Of a stretch of DNA of 64,000 nucleotides, positions 47,358 through 59,324 are shown one piece after another. A model generated the notes under the pieces. It saw only the letters and a list, made by a program, of their open reading frames with translations, was not told where the DNA came from and did no database searches. The position numbers were made by a program, and so were the translations under genes. The stretch is from Juglans regia (taxonomy: Eukaryota > Streptophyta > Magnoliopsida > Fagales > Juglandaceae), in NCBI RefSeq assembly GCF_001411555.2, contig NC_049901.1, forward strand, positions 33,862,838-33,926,837. The letters are read 5' to 3'. Numbering within the stretch: position 1 is the stretch's first letter; the number at the start of each line of letters is the position of its first letter.

Positions 47358-50300
47358 TTCTCCCTCAAGCTCAAGGCGGGATAGGGCCGACATAGAGCTT
47401 GCTTGAATTCAGCTCGAATTTTGGACTGCAAAGTGATTTGGTGAAGATGTCAGCAACTTGCTCTTGACCAAAAACATGTGTGAGATGAATCAATCCACTA
47501 GCTGCTTGTTCCTGAATGAAATGGACATCAATTTCGATATGTTTGGTGCAATGATAAAAAATGTGATTTTTGGCCATGCTGATGGCACTGATATTATTGG
47601 AGTGCAGTGTAGGAGGAGGAAGGTTATACCCGAGAGCCTTTAGTAAATGCATGAACCACATGAGTTCAGTCGTGGTGGATGCCAAGGCTCGGTGCTCAGC
47701 TTCGGCAGTGGTGCGGGAAACCATTGTTTGTTTCTTTGCTCCCCAAGACAGTAGGTTACCACTCATAAAAATTACAAATCCAATGGTGGAGCGTCTATCG
47801 TATCTGGATCCTGCCCAATCTACATCACAAAATCCTTGCAGTTCTAAAATGGGAGCTTTGGTGAAGTGTAGGCCGAGATTTATAGTGCTTTCGAGGTACC
47901 TGAAAATTCTCTTAACAGCAGTGAGGTGACGTCACAAGGAGCTTGCATAAGCTAAGAAACAAAATTCACTGCATAAGCCACATCTGGTCTAGTCAAGGTG
48001 TGGTATTGATGTGTGCCCACCATCTACCTGTAGAGAGTTGGATTAGATAGGAGAGAACCTCCATGAATAGAGAGATGAACACTGGGAGCAAGTGGAGTGG
48101 AAATAGATTTCGTCTGTTCAAAACCGAAGTGTTGTAGTAATGAAATAAGATACCGAGATTGTGTGAGAGTTAAAGTTTCATCCTCGCGAGCCACTTGTAC
48201 AGTGAGAAAATAATGCAAATCACCCAAATGTTTTATATGAAATATTTTGGATAAATGAGAAATAAGTGTGTTGATTGACAACACTGAAATCCCCGTGAGA
48301 ATAATATCATCTACATAGATAAGTAGAACAAGCATCTTAGATATATTTTGACAAAAAAACATGGAGGTGTCATAGGGACAGCTTTGAAAACCCAATTGGT
48401 GAATGTAGTTGCTAAACTTTAGATATCACGCTTGAGTGGCCTGTTTTAAACTATAAGGGGTCTTATGAAGTCAACAAACATACTCGGGATGATGGGGATC
48501 TTCAAAGCCGGATGGTTGAGTCAAATAAACTTTTTCTTGCAAGTCCCCATGCAGGAAATCATTTCTTATATCGAGTTGTTTGAGAGACCATCCTTGTGAT
48601 AAGGCCATCGTTAGAATCAACCGAATAGTTGATTATTTGACTACCGGACTAAAAGTTTCATCGTAATCAAGGCTTTGAAGTTGTGTGAAGCCCCAAGCTA
48701 CAAGACAAGCTTTGTCTCATTCAACAGATCCACCAACTCGTGTCTTTACTTTGAGGACCCACTTGCTTGTGACTAAGTTCATGTTTGGAATAGGTGGAAC
48801 AAAGGTCCAAGTTTGGTTCTCATGAAGTGCATGAATTTCTGATTTCATGGCCTGTTCCCGTTGGGTCTCCTTTTGTGCTTGTTTAAAAGTTTTGGGCTCT
48901 GTAGGAGTAGCAATGAAATTTGTCAAGAAACACATTGATAGTGGATGACGGGTTGAGAGAAATGTTTTGGGTCTCTTAGTGTCATCTTGTGATCTAGTAA
49001 TCATCGAATGGATCTGTGTGGGACCAGATTCATGTGTATTGGCTTGGGCAAGATCAACAGTTGCAATTTTTTGTGCAGGAATTGTAGAGTCTGAAAGTTC
49101 TTGGCCTGATGTAGTTGGATTTGGACATGGAGAGGAGTGATCTGCTAAGACATTTGAATGTGGCCCGTGCTATGAGTCTTTTGGGAGTGGCCGTGCCTTG
49201 AACCATTGGCATGAAGCTGTAGAAATAACTAGCTTAGAGAAAAATGGAAACTGATCCTCATTAAAAATAAGATGCCATGATACATATATGCAATGCGACC
49301 CGTGGCTAAATCCATGCACTGATAACCTTTGTGATTTGGGGAATAGCTAATAAAGACACATGGAGTGTATTTGAATTGTAATTTGGACCGACCAAAAGGT
49401 TTTAGATGTGGGTAACATGCACATCCAAAAATTCTTAGAGAAGAGTAAGAATGAGGAGAATGAAAGAACAATTTATAAGGAGATTGACCTTTAAGAGTGG
49501 GTGTGGGTAGCCTATTGATTAGACAAAGAGCGATTTTGATTGTAGCCGTCCAAAATTTTGGAGGTAGGGAAGAATGAGCCATAAAGGTAAGTTCAGTATC
49601 AACAATGGGACGGTGACGTCGTTTAGCAAAGCCATTTTGTTCAGGAGTGTCAGGACAAGATATTTTATGATCAATTCCCTGAGATAGAAAATATTGTTTT
49701 AAAGTGTGGTTTACAATTTCACCACCACCAGCACTTTGTATAATTTTGACATGAGTGTTCAATTGATTTGTCATCAATTTAAGGGACATTGAAAATAATT
49801 GAAGATTATAAGATTTTCGTGCCATAGGAAAAACCCAAATGTACCGAGAAAATTCATCAACAATAATTATATAAAATCAACATCCATCATAAGAGAAATA
49901 GGAGCGGGAACCCACACATCTGTGCACAGTGTGTGAAGAAATGAAAGAACATGGTAACTGCGAGGATGAAAAGGTAACTTTGTTGATTTGCCTAAAACAC
50001 AACTTTCACAAAAAGGAACTTGTTTATTCAAGCTAGAGAGACATGGCAATAAACATTGAAGGGTCTTAAGATTAGGATGACCATGTCGAGCATGCCATTT
50101 GGAACTAGAGAATTTGGTGGCCATAAAAGTAGTAGGACTGTACTGAAATTGAGATACAATGGATATAAACCATCTTGAACTAGCCCTTTAAGTAGCACTT
50201 GTCTCATCTTCAAGTCCAAAAGTAGAAAACCTCATGGATAGAACATAAAAACAATAATGATTGCCAATGGTAAATTGAGAAACTGAAAGAAGTTTCTTCT

Positions 50301-51195
50301 GAAGTTGGAGAACAACCAATTTATTTTTCAAAACCAAGGGCATATGAGGAATAACAAAGGTACCAACACAAGAAATAGTAAGGTTAGATCCATTACCGAC
50401 CATGACCAAGTCGATGCCTCTATAAGTTCTAATACCTTGTACATCCGTGAAGGTTGGAGTGCTAGTGTCAGGTAACCAGGTTCATTAACCGTGTCGCCAG
50501 CCTGCATTGCTAGAAATGCTTTGTACTAATCTACTTCTTCATTGTGCATCTACTTTGTGAGTGGGAGCTCCACACTGAAAGCACGTAATGCAGGAGCTAT
50601 GACCAGTACCACTCACACCACTTCCATGGCTATTGTGATTTGAAGATTGTGGAGTGCGACCGCCAGAGCAATGATCCTGAGACTGTGAGGCTCCACGGAT
50701 GCCTTTATATCATGGTGAATAGCTAGAGCCACGAGCACGGGTGGAAGAATTACCTTTAGACTTTGAAGTCACTGCTTGGTTTGTATATAGAGTAGTTGTT
50801 GAAGAGTTGTCTCTCGCAGATGATGAAAGTCGAATTTCAAAGTCCCTTAATTTACAAATGGCATTTTCCAGAGGAGGACAATTGCCTCTGGCATTTAAGG
50901 CATCAATTATATGATCGAACTCAGATCCTAAACCTAGGCAAATGATGAAGTCATCATCATCCATAGGCTTCCCAGCATCATGGAGGGAAAGGGCCAAAGA
51001 CTTCTAAGTTGTGCAAATAATCTTCCATGGAAGATGATAGGTGAGAGATTGTAACTCTCCACGCATTTGCTAAACCTTGTCTAGTGTATGTCGGCCATAC
51101 AAAATTTCAAGAACCTCCCATACATCATGTGATGTGTGATGCCCCCATATCTTCGCTTGGGATTTGGCGGATTCTGAAGCGTTGGGATATGCAAG
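47125..51195 (-). mobile_element. Ty1/copia retrotransposon, antisense, one LTR only
   Basis: Reading right to left. Gag (about 51195-50500) has SHDVWEVLEILYGRHTLDK, SLALSLHDAGKPMDDDDFI and a CFQCGAPTH zinc-knuckle start. GAG-pre-integrase (50124-49867) has WHARHGHPNLKT, FCESCVLGKS. Integrase (49825-49229) has PEQNGFAKRRHRPIVDTEL, LRIFGCACYPHLKP. RT (49004-48024) has KSEIHALHENQTWTFVPPI and YVDDIILTGI. RNase H (47766-47371) has SRTTAEAEHRALASTTTELMW and EQVADIFTKSL. PPT-like GAGGGAGAA then the 3' LTR (47125-47357). The gag start and 5' LTR are missing at about 51195. Stops and frameshifts are numerous. One integrase catalytic Asp has become Ala (QSAGGGE, codon 49730-49732). Confidence 0.93.
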
Positions 51196-51827
51196 GTTAC
51201 CTACCCCGGTTCATGACAAATGAAGATGCAATGCACCTAGCATGCATTTAAACAATATGTAATATTCACAGCGGATAATTTTTTTCTTTGAGCAATACTA
51301 TGTACCTTATAAGATATATCCCAAATTAACGTAAGCCTACTTTATAAAAGTCACATGATAACTGATATCCAAAGGTTACAGTACTTTGTCCATAATATCT
51401 GCAACATTACTAGTATTGGAGACAGAGCTCCTCATGTACATAATCAAATGACCATTATAACTACTAGACTAGCCTAATGAGTAGCTTGCACAACTAGGCC
51501 GGGATAGCCATAATCCTATCTACAAATTGGAGCATCGAAGCAATGAGCTCCTCATTGTCATGTCATGGCCTAATCGACCTCGTCCAAGCGATCCTCTATC
51601 GATTCTCCAGATCCTGACACGATCTAGCATTTCGAGAGAATTATAGTTGGGACTGCCAAGTGAGATTTGATTACAAATCTCAGCAAGTTAACAACCAACT
51701 AAAACTAATAGTATATAAATGTATGCATGACAATAAAAGACATGAATGCTGACGTGTACATAAATGATCGTGACATAACTTGGCAAATAACATGACATGT
51801 GCTGACATAACCATAACTGAAGTGAAT
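51196..51827. other. repeat-like DNA with no recognised gene
   Basis: Directly abuts the broken copia gag. Nothing coding. It may belong, with the minisatellites that follow, to an unidentified LTR element. Confidence 0.35.
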
Positions 51828-52470
51828 TGAACTTGAAATTGAAATGAACATGAACTGAATGTGAAATTGAACATGAACTAAACATGAAACTAAACATGAA
51901 CTGAATGTGAAATTGAACATAAACTAAACTGTATTCTTGTCTCATGGGGTTACCATGATGTCCTTGTCTCATAGAATTGCCACGATGTTCTTGTCTCATG
52001 GGGTTACTATATGATGTTTTTGTCTCATGGGATTACGATAATGATACTCTTGTTTCATGGGGTTACCATAATGATTCAGAATAATAATGACTTGAATAAG
52101 AACTTGACTGTACATAGACATAAGATGACTAGATTTAAAAAATACTATTTTGGACACATACTCCGAACTCGAGACATGACGTGATGTGAAATGAAATGAT
52201 AGATGACATGACATAACATAACGTGACATGTAAGTGAGATGAATGATGTCATAACATGGCGTGTAATAAGTAAACATGTACTTAGAAATAAATCATGGCA
52301 TGGCATAATATGGCGTGTAACAGATAAACATGGAATTAAATGACATAAAATGTAACAGATAACTTTTTGTGACATGACGTAATATGTAAGATGAATAATT
52401 CGTGACATGACATAATATGTAACAGATAAATATTTCGTGACATAGCATAGTATGACATGTATAAGAATGT
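51828..52470. repeat. cluster of three minisatellite-like arrays
   Basis: Array 1 (51828-51930): variants of TGAACATGAACTGAATGTG. Array 2 (51934-52075): five units of about 27-30 bp built on CTTGTCTCATGGGGTTACCA. Array 3 (about 52195-52470): variants of CGTGACATGACATAATATG with AACAGATAA spacers. Units have drifted. Minus-strand open frames here only reflect the repeats. Confidence 0.85.
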
Positions 52471-53340
52471 AGGTAAATGAATTAAATGTTCTCTTATCAA
52501 TAGACATACATAATATCCTGACAGTAAGGTAGAGGCTAACTTGCTATGAGCGTAGCATGACGAATTAAATGTGTGAATTACGGAAAACTGTAAGTAGAGA
52601 TTTCTAAGTGTTAGAAACTTCTTACTAACAACTTAAAAACATAAAAATATTGACTTAGAGTAAAATGATCATTTTACCCCTCTACATATGGGAAATGACC
52701 ATTTTACCCTTAACTTAAAGATTTCACATCCTAACTCCAAAACTCAACAAAATTTACATTCCTAAATCTAAATTTCTAATTAGAAAAATTTAAAACACAT
52801 CACAACTAGGTCAACCATGCAAAGGCCGAAACATGTATAGGCCAAACCTCTTGATTTTTGTTGCAATTCTATCAAACCTCATTTCTCACGCTTAAAACCG
52901 AAATATGCAACATAAAAAAATCATATCCTATGCCCAAATAACATACTAGAACAACCAATAAAACTCACATCACAAAACCACAATTTCTTCAATTGAAAAC
53001 TTCCAGTTGTTAACCTTAAGCACAACCCTTGATATTCAAGGTTTTTACTCTTTTCAAAGCAATTCCAAGAACTCCATAAGTTAAATAACATACTCTAAGT
53101 ACATTCATAACACATTCCTAAGAACCACCATGCTTTGAATCATCAAGCTAAAGTCACAAAAAGTCACAAAATCCAAATTAAAACATTAAGCTATCACACT
53201 TTCACCAAAACCGAAATCTATGTGGTTTGGTTTTGATCAAACCATTAGATCTGAAATATTTCATGAAATAAATCACAAATGAACAATATTATATAGTTAA
53301 TAATTAGTAATCCAACCTGACAAGTCTTCATAAGCAGAAA
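52471..53340. other. AT-rich DNA, nothing recognised
   Basis: Contains ATGATCATTTTACCCC and ATGACCATTTTACCC, a duplicated phrase near 52665-52715, otherwise unique-looking. No coding. Confidence 0.4.
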
Positions 53341-53344
53341 AATT

Positions 53345-54594
53345 ATTTATTGTCCATAACACGACAACATGCATCTTGAACAACTTGCCTGTTGATGAAT
53401 CAAATGTTAGGACCCCATACTCTCACAAATCTTTCAATTCTGCAATTAATGGCTGTAAGTGTATGTCTATATCGTTTTCCGGTGATCTTGAACTTGGAAT
53501 GAGCAAACTCATCATGAAAGATCGATCTTTCATACACTTTTACGGTGGAAGATTATACGACATAAATATAACTGGCCAAGTAATATGACTAGTACTCATG
53601 TTTCCAAATGGATTAAATCCATCTGTTGCCAACCTAAGTCTCACATTATGAGATTTTTCAGCAAATCATGGGTGCTCCAAATCAAATTCCTTCCAAACCT
53701 GAGAGTCAGTAGGATGTGTCAAGACACCATCGTTCCTGACTTTGGACGATGAGTGCCATATCATGTTTACAGTTGTTGCACGTGACATTAATAATGTTGT
53801 AATCTAGGTATCAATGGAAAGTGGCGTACGACCTTGCGCGACACATTCTGCTTCTCAGATGTCCATCTTGATTCATGGCAAATGAGATACTCTTTCAATT
53901 GCTCATTTTCTCTCCAAAATAATACACAACCATTCTTACATGCATGTATTATGTTGTAATTAAACCTGAGTCCTCATTTCAACTATTTTGCTTCATAGAA
54001 GTTGCGAGGTAAAATATTATCTTATGGAAGTGCCCCTTTAAACAACTCGAGTAACATATTGACAGTCTTAATAAATAATCGGCACATGGATTTTATGTGA
54101 AGCAGTCTAATTGTAAATGAAAATTTACTGTGCCTTCTGCATCCTAGATATAACTCACGTTGTGAATCATTCCACAAGCGTGCAAAAGTGTTATGGTCCA
54201 CATCATTTGAATTTGATGTGTCCGTATCACCTTCATCGATAAACATTCTCGCACCAATGTCACCCGGCATTTCCTCCATATCCTCATCGTATTCATCACC
54301 AACAACCTCAGGCATTACATCTTCATCGATGTCTTCTTCTTCATGTAGAGGCTCGAATGATGTTGGATATGATTTGCCGTGTAAGACCCAATCAGTAAAA
54401 CCCTAGTCAATACCTTTGAAAAACAGAAACTCTCTCACCAAGTCTATCTTATGAGAATGCAAATTCTTGCATTGTCGGCATGGACATCTAATATGCCAGT
54501 CACTATCAGCTGTACAAAATGTGAGCTCTAGTAATTTTTTAACACCTTCAGCATATATATTGTAATCCTCATGCAAACGATCTCTAACTCTCAT
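53345..54594 (-). pseudogene. CACTA (En/Spm) TNP2-type transposase pseudogene, N-terminal half
   Basis: The minus strand from 54594 encodes a transposase-associated zinc region (YAEGVKKLLELTF, HIRCPCRQCKNLHSHKIDLV), then an acidic linker (VVGDEYDEDMEEMPGDIG, 54315-54022). TNP2 core fragments follow: LATDGFNPFGNMSTSHITWP, an MSYNLPP stretch, SFMMSLLIPSSRSPENDIDI, HLQPLIAELKDLW, and a FKMHVVVLWTINNF end near 53345. Stops and frameshifts recur. The catalytic C-terminal half is absent. Upstream leader and subterminal sequence probably extend right to about 57150, interrupted by the TRIM at 54652. Confidence 0.88.
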
Positions 54595-54651
54595 TCAACT
54601 CTTATCTATGCCTAATACCCTATTAGAAACAATCACGTGGGCATCAACAAG

Positions 54652-54824
54652 TGTAACGCCCCAATGGAAGACCCAAACCACATGGTCTATACTCTAAAAG
54701 GACTAGTCAATGATACAATTGGAGCCTCATTGGAACTTTATAAAGAGCAAGAACTTCTCATTCCCAAGTAATGTGGGATCCCATACACCACCTACCCTTA
54801 TCCATATCATATGTGGGTATCACA
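54652..54824 (-). repeat. TRIM LTR (3' LTR in element orientation)
   Basis: 173 bp, about 90% similar by eye to 54926-55097. Confidence 0.9.
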
Positions 54825-54925
54825 ATTTCTCCCCTTAAATTACCAACGTCCTCGTCGGGCCTGTCCGTTGTAGGTGGCACGGCTCAAGTCCCACATTTTT
54901 GGTTAGGAAAGACTCTGATACCATT

Positions 54926-55097
54926 TGTAACGCCCCAGTGGAAGACCTAAATCACATGGCCTATACTCCAAAAGGACTAGTCAATGATATAATTGGAGCC
55001 CCATTGGAACTTTATAAAGAGCAAGAACTTCTCCTTCCTAAGCAATGTAGGATCCCATATACCACCTACCCTTATTCATATCATATGGGGTATTACA
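54926..55097 (-). repeat. TRIM LTR (5' LTR in element orientation)
   Basis: 172 bp. On the minus strand it is followed directly by the primer-binding site TGGTATCAGAG. Confidence 0.9.
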
Positions 55098-55629
55098 ACA
55101 AACAAGCATGCATCTAAAATATTATACAATTTCTTCATTTCACTAGGTAGTTGGTCCTATTCCATTTTGTATTGAAAGATCATAGTCGCCAATCTATCAA
55201 CTATTATCTGTCACGTCCAACTAAATTTTGGCAGCATCTCCTTATAATTCTCCAAATATGCTCATTTGATTGTGTGCACTGACAAATAACACGTCGATGC
55301 ACCATCACCGAAATTGCATATCCAGAGAATAAGAAAGGATGAATCTACCAAAATCATAATGTCGGATGCTAAGAGATATAGTTGGATAGTTTGCGAGAAT
55401 GATCTTACAATCCCAAACTGTCCACTCTAAAAAATTCAAGAGTTATCAATCAACCGTTCATTGGGATTGATAATTCTCGAACGAGTCTAAGGTTTATTTC
55501 GATGAAATATACAAGACATGAGAGTAATACACAACAACAATGCAAGATACAAGAATATATCAAACAACAGCTAACAAAATTATCAATCTTTATATTAAAT
55601 TTAGGGTTTAGTTATTAGAATAGAGTGGT
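55098..55629 (-). other. probable CACTA leader sequence, non-coding
   Basis: No coding seen. Position between the TNP2 N-terminus and the CGTTCGAA-rich zone suggests CACTA 5' untranslated sequence. This is inference from layout only. Confidence 0.35.
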
Positions 55630-55870
55630 GCTACTCTGTCGCCTCTATGTGCCCACTCTGCTTGCCGCCTAGTGCAAATTGCATTTTGTTTTTATTTTTT
55701 ATTTCAACTATTTTTTAAACATCTCTAAACATTTTTAAAAAATAAAAAAATATATCAATACACTAATAGTCACTTCCTTAGTCATTAAGAAAAAAAAATT
55801 AAAAAATTAAATATACGAGGGATCAAAATGAGGGGGCAAAATGAGGAGGCATACTAGTATTATTCTTTCA
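55630..55870. mobile_element. possible MITE
   Basis: A self-contained segment from TAGAGTGGTGCTACTCTG to GGCATACTAGTATTATTCT, with AT-rich middle. Ends AGAATA and the complement AGAATAATACTAGTATGCC show weak inversion. No TSD proven. Confidence 0.35.
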
Positions 55871-56160
55871 TAAGTTAACGTGTTATTAACTATTAAGTAT
55901 TTTTGAATATTATTTTAATTATTAAGTATCATTAACTATTAAGCATTTTTTAATATTTTTTAAGTATTTTTAATACTATTATTTTTTAACTATTTATTAT
56001 TATTATGTTAACTATTATTATGTTAACTAGTAATTATTTTTTAACTATTGATACTATTATGTTTTGACTATTAATTATTATTATGCTAACTATTAATTGT
56101 TTTTTAACTATTTATACTATTATTTTCTCACTATTAATTATTATTATGTAATTTGTATTC
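55870..56160. repeat. degenerate AT-rich tandem repeat (TTAACTATTAATTATTATTATG-like)
   Basis: Repeated variants of TTAACTATTA and ATTATTATG over about 290 bp, with no other content. Confidence 0.75.
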
Positions 56161-57150
56161 AATGCAAACTAACGTTCGAATGTATAAAATGTATGTTTGA
56201 ACGAAACAAAATTGTTCGAATGGTAATATATATACATTCGAATGGATTCAACACAGATTCCATACGCACTCCCAAAATAATATCAAGAACTACAATCCTC
56301 AAACACAATCTCACAAATCATGCACAATATCGACAAACACACAAATACGTCAATTATAATGAGTAAACTATAAACAATAAAACACGAAATTTACCTTCAA
56401 TGTAATTCCAAACAACTCAACCCACAATAAAACACCTACATAACATGTAAACAAACAAATTCAATGAACAACTCAACCCAAACAACTCTATTTCAGTGAA
56501 CAAAGAACATACATTTGAAAAATTCATGTGCAGCCCTCTTTGAAATGTGAGTTCAATCTAACTCACTCTATTTCTATCTCTATTTCACTCTCTGTTTCTC
56601 TATAATCGAATTGGGAGAAGAATGAATGAGTGTGGGGAGAAGAATGAAGGATTTTGGGGGAGAAAATGAGTGAGACGGCGCTGGGGTTGAAGGAGAAGAT
56701 GTTTTGAAGTTTTGAATGAGAATAAGGGGTGTAATGGGTTAAAGTAGAATTTTTGAAGTTATTACGACAAAAAATGTCGTTGTAATAACTTCTAATAGCA
56801 TGAAGTGCCATCATCTCACTTAAAACTTCTCTTATTAAGACGAAACAAGTTGTCACTTGCACGCCTTGTTAAGTTATTTACCGTTCGAACATAAATATTA
56901 TACGTTCGAACGTGAAAATTAATTCAGCGTGAATGTTTTTCCGCTTGAGAAGTTTTCGAGACCATGTTCTAATAGTAACAAAGTACCATTTGAACGTTAC
57001 TCCACTGCTCAGGGATTGGCGGGAGACATTCCCACCACTATTTCAGAAGTGCCAAAAACCCTAGAAAATGTTCGAACTTGCTTTTTCATGGTTAAAAACG
57101 TTCAATCACTAATTAAGCATTCGAACGGTATTCCATAGCGTTTGAACGTA
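56161..57150 (-). repeat. CGTTCGAA-motif cluster, probable CACTA subterminal region
   Basis: Variants of CGTTCGAACG occur near 56173, 56213, 56237, 56883, 56903, 56988, 57070, 57120 and 57140, in both orientations. The motif is not seen in this density elsewhere in the window. CACTA elements carry arrays of short transposase-binding motifs near their ends, and the TNP2 remnant points this way. A hairpin lies at 56755-56792. Confidence 0.5.
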
Positions 57151-57390
57151 TATTACTAAATGTTTATTTATAGTTTAATATCTATACTATACATTTTAAT
57201 TTATTACTATATATAGTTATATAAATATATTGTGATTACCATTTGCTAATATATATTGTACTATATACTAATATATTATATATAGTACATTTTACTATAG
57301 TATTATATATAACAAGTTATATAGTGTAGTACTATAGTATCATATATATGGTATCATATAGTAATATAATATACATGTAGTATATTATAC
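57151..57390. repeat. AT-dinucleotide-rich block
   Basis: Long runs of ATATAT, TATAGTAC and GTATCATA words, no coding. Similar blocks occur at 58429-58640 and 60025-60145. Confidence 0.85.
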
Positions 57391-57391
57391 T

Positions 57392-58137
57392 GCCATTCTT
57401 GCAAAGCAATGCTGGAGAGTAGTGAATATGCCATACTCAGTTGCTACTAGGGTACTAAAAGATAAGTATTTTAGGCATACTGACCTGCTAAAAGCTAAAT
57501 GAGGGTGTGGGCCTTCAAAAATAAGGAAGGGTCTGTGGGGATCTCTTGGTTTACTAAAGGAGGGACTGGTTTGGAGGGTGGGGAATGGAGAGCAGGTGAG
57601 CATATGGGAGGATAAGTGGATACCAAGACCCTCTCAGTTTTCTATTCAATCATCTCGAAAGAACTTGGGTGCAGAGGCAAAAGTAAAAGATCTCTTACTT
57701 AATGGAAGGTGAAATTACAGGCTAGTACACGACACTCTCTTACAAAGGATGGTTTATATAGTGTGAAAAGTGGGTACCACTTGGAGAGGTCCAAAAGAGA
57801 CAAAGAGAAAGGGAGCTCTTCAGAATCTAAATTGGGGAAAGAGGTTTGGAATAAAATTTGGAAGCTTAACACTCCTAAAATAGTGAGAATGTTCATATGG
57901 GAAAGCTGTTGTGAATAGCTTACCTACCAGGTTGAATCTGAACAGGCAAAAAGTAGTGGAGAACCCTTTATGTCCTGTGTGTAGAAGGGAGAATGAGTTT
58001 GTGTGCCATGTATTGTGGAGTTGTATTGCAGCAACTAATATTTGGGCAGACAAAGAGAGGCCAATTTAGAAATGGCATCGAATGGAGGGGGATTTTATGG
58101 ACTTGTGGTTGATGCTGATAAAAAAGTTTTGTGGTGG
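57392..58137 (+). mobile_element. LINE ORF2 fragment (post-RT and zinc-binding region)
   Basis: Translates, with frame changes, as ILAKQCWRVVNMPYSVATRV, GLWGSLGLLKEGLVWRVGNG with EQVSIWEDKWIPRPS, then GLYSVKSGYHLERSKRDKEK and KIWKLNTPKIVRMFIWESC. This is the LINE region between RT and RNase H. It appears to continue at 59325-60020, so a 1.2-kb minus-strand segment splits it. Confidence 0.8.
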
Positions 58138-58428
58138 AGGAAAACCTAAACAAACAATACTACTAACAAAGCCTCACAAACAATATTGCTAATAAACCAT
58201 AACATACAACCAAAGAAAACCCAAACCAAAAATTAGGCAAACCAAGATAATCCAATCTAAGCAAACCTCTCACATGGTGGGGCAAATCATCGGTACCCAC
58301 ATATATACAATTCTTCCCCTCCTCGCCCTGCCTTGCCAGAAAATCCGCCACTTTATTCCCTTCCCTAAACTGATGAGCAATCATGTGAACAAAACCATGA
58401 ATAGCCTTGATGAGCTCTTCCCATCACT
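58136..58428 (-). mobile_element. LINE 3' end fragment (RNase H C-terminus), first copy
   Basis: The minus-strand frame 58384-58163 reads MIAHQFREGNKVADFLARQG and DDLPHHVRGLLRLDYLGLPN. It is nearly identical to 60207-60505, which carries the same frame. It ends abruptly at an AT-rich block. Confidence 0.85.
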
Positions 58429-58640
58429 ATATGATGTTATATACTATATAACATGTTATATTATATATATAAATATATATATATCTATATATCTATATAG
58501 TACACGTTATATAGTATATGATAATGTTATATCACTATAATGTTATATCATATATGATAGTATATATTATAGTATATATATGTATAGTATATCACTATAT
58601 GATACTACATATATGATACTATAGTATACTACATGTATAT
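58429..58640. repeat. AT-dinucleotide-rich block between LINE fragments
   Basis: TATATATA, TATAGTA and ATGATA words fill about 210 bp, with no coding. Confidence 0.85.
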
Positions 58641-59324
58641 TATATTCACCACTATGACATAGGAAACTGATTGTACACAATGCATGATAAGACCCACCCA
58701 TATTTCACCAAATCCCATTTTAACCATTACTGCCCTTGAAAATCCCCACTCAACTTTATCATATGCTTTTGAAATGTCGAGTTTCAAGGCCATACTCCCC
58801 TTATCTCCCCTTTTCTTCATCTTCATGGAGTGGAGGATCTCATAAGCTGCAATTATGTTATTTGTAATTAGCCTCTTAGGTATAAATGCACTCTGACTCA
58901 AAGATATCACATGATTAAGCACTCCCTTGAGTCTGTTGGCTAGTGCCTTTGTAATGATTTTATACAAAACATTGCAAAGACAAATGGGCCTGAAGTCCCC
59001 AACATTTCTTAGCTCCTTTATCTTAGGAATCAGAACCTCATGAGTATGGTTCAATGACAACTGGTTTTCATCCCCTTTAAGAAAACTGAATACAACCTCT
59101 ATCACCTCCACCCCTACTACCTTCTAGTAGTTTTGATAAAAAGAAGCCCTAAATCCATCTGGGCTTGGGGATTTCAAGGGCCCAATCTGCTGCACAGTTG
59201 CTTCCACTTCTTATCTAGTAAATTCTCTTTGCAAACCTTCATTCATCTCTACTGTAATAAAACTCTTCATTGCACCCAAACAAGATTCAATAGCCTCACT
59301 TGATGGAGATGTTGACTAGAGAAA
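58641..59324 (-). mobile_element. LINE reverse transcriptase fragment
   Basis: The minus-strand frame 59111-58629 encodes HTHEVLIPKIKELRNVGDFR, PICLCNVLYKIITKALANRL, SQSAFIPKRLITNNIIAAYE and MALKLDISKAYDKVEW, the RT palm and fingers. Only this part of the RT is present; the catalytic YADD segment is not. Confidence 0.85.

Larger units (their letters stand above)
54652..55097 (-). mobile_element. TRIM (miniature LTR retrotransposon)
   Basis: Two 172-173-bp direct repeats (54652-54824 and 54926-55097), each starting TGTAACGCCCCA and ending in TATCACA or TATTACA, flank about 100 bp. On the minus strand the spacer opens with TGGTATCAGAGTC, a tRNA-iMet primer-binding site, and closes with AATTTAAGGGGAGAAA, a polypurine tract. 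There is no coding capacity. Flanks ACAAG and ACAAA match 4 of 5 as a TSD. It lies in the leader region of the CACTA remnant. Confidence 0.9.

Noticed and set aside
51934..52075. CRISPR-like array (repeats of about 28 bp)
   Set aside because: Units are contiguous with no spacers, have drifted, and lie in a plant genome among transposons.
51680..52507. Several overlapping minus-strand frames with repeated MRQE/HGNP and His-Val motifs
   Set aside because: They are translations of the minisatellite arrays and open in several frames at once; no start or family evidence.
54652..55097. TRIM as a Cassandra element with a 5S-rRNA-like promoter
   Set aside because: I do not see a 5S-like A box, IE and C box in the LTR, so only the general TRIM call is supported.
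56563..56862. 99-codon minus-strand frame
   Set aside because: No domain, lies over the hairpin and CGTTCGAA zone, and has biased AT-rich composition.
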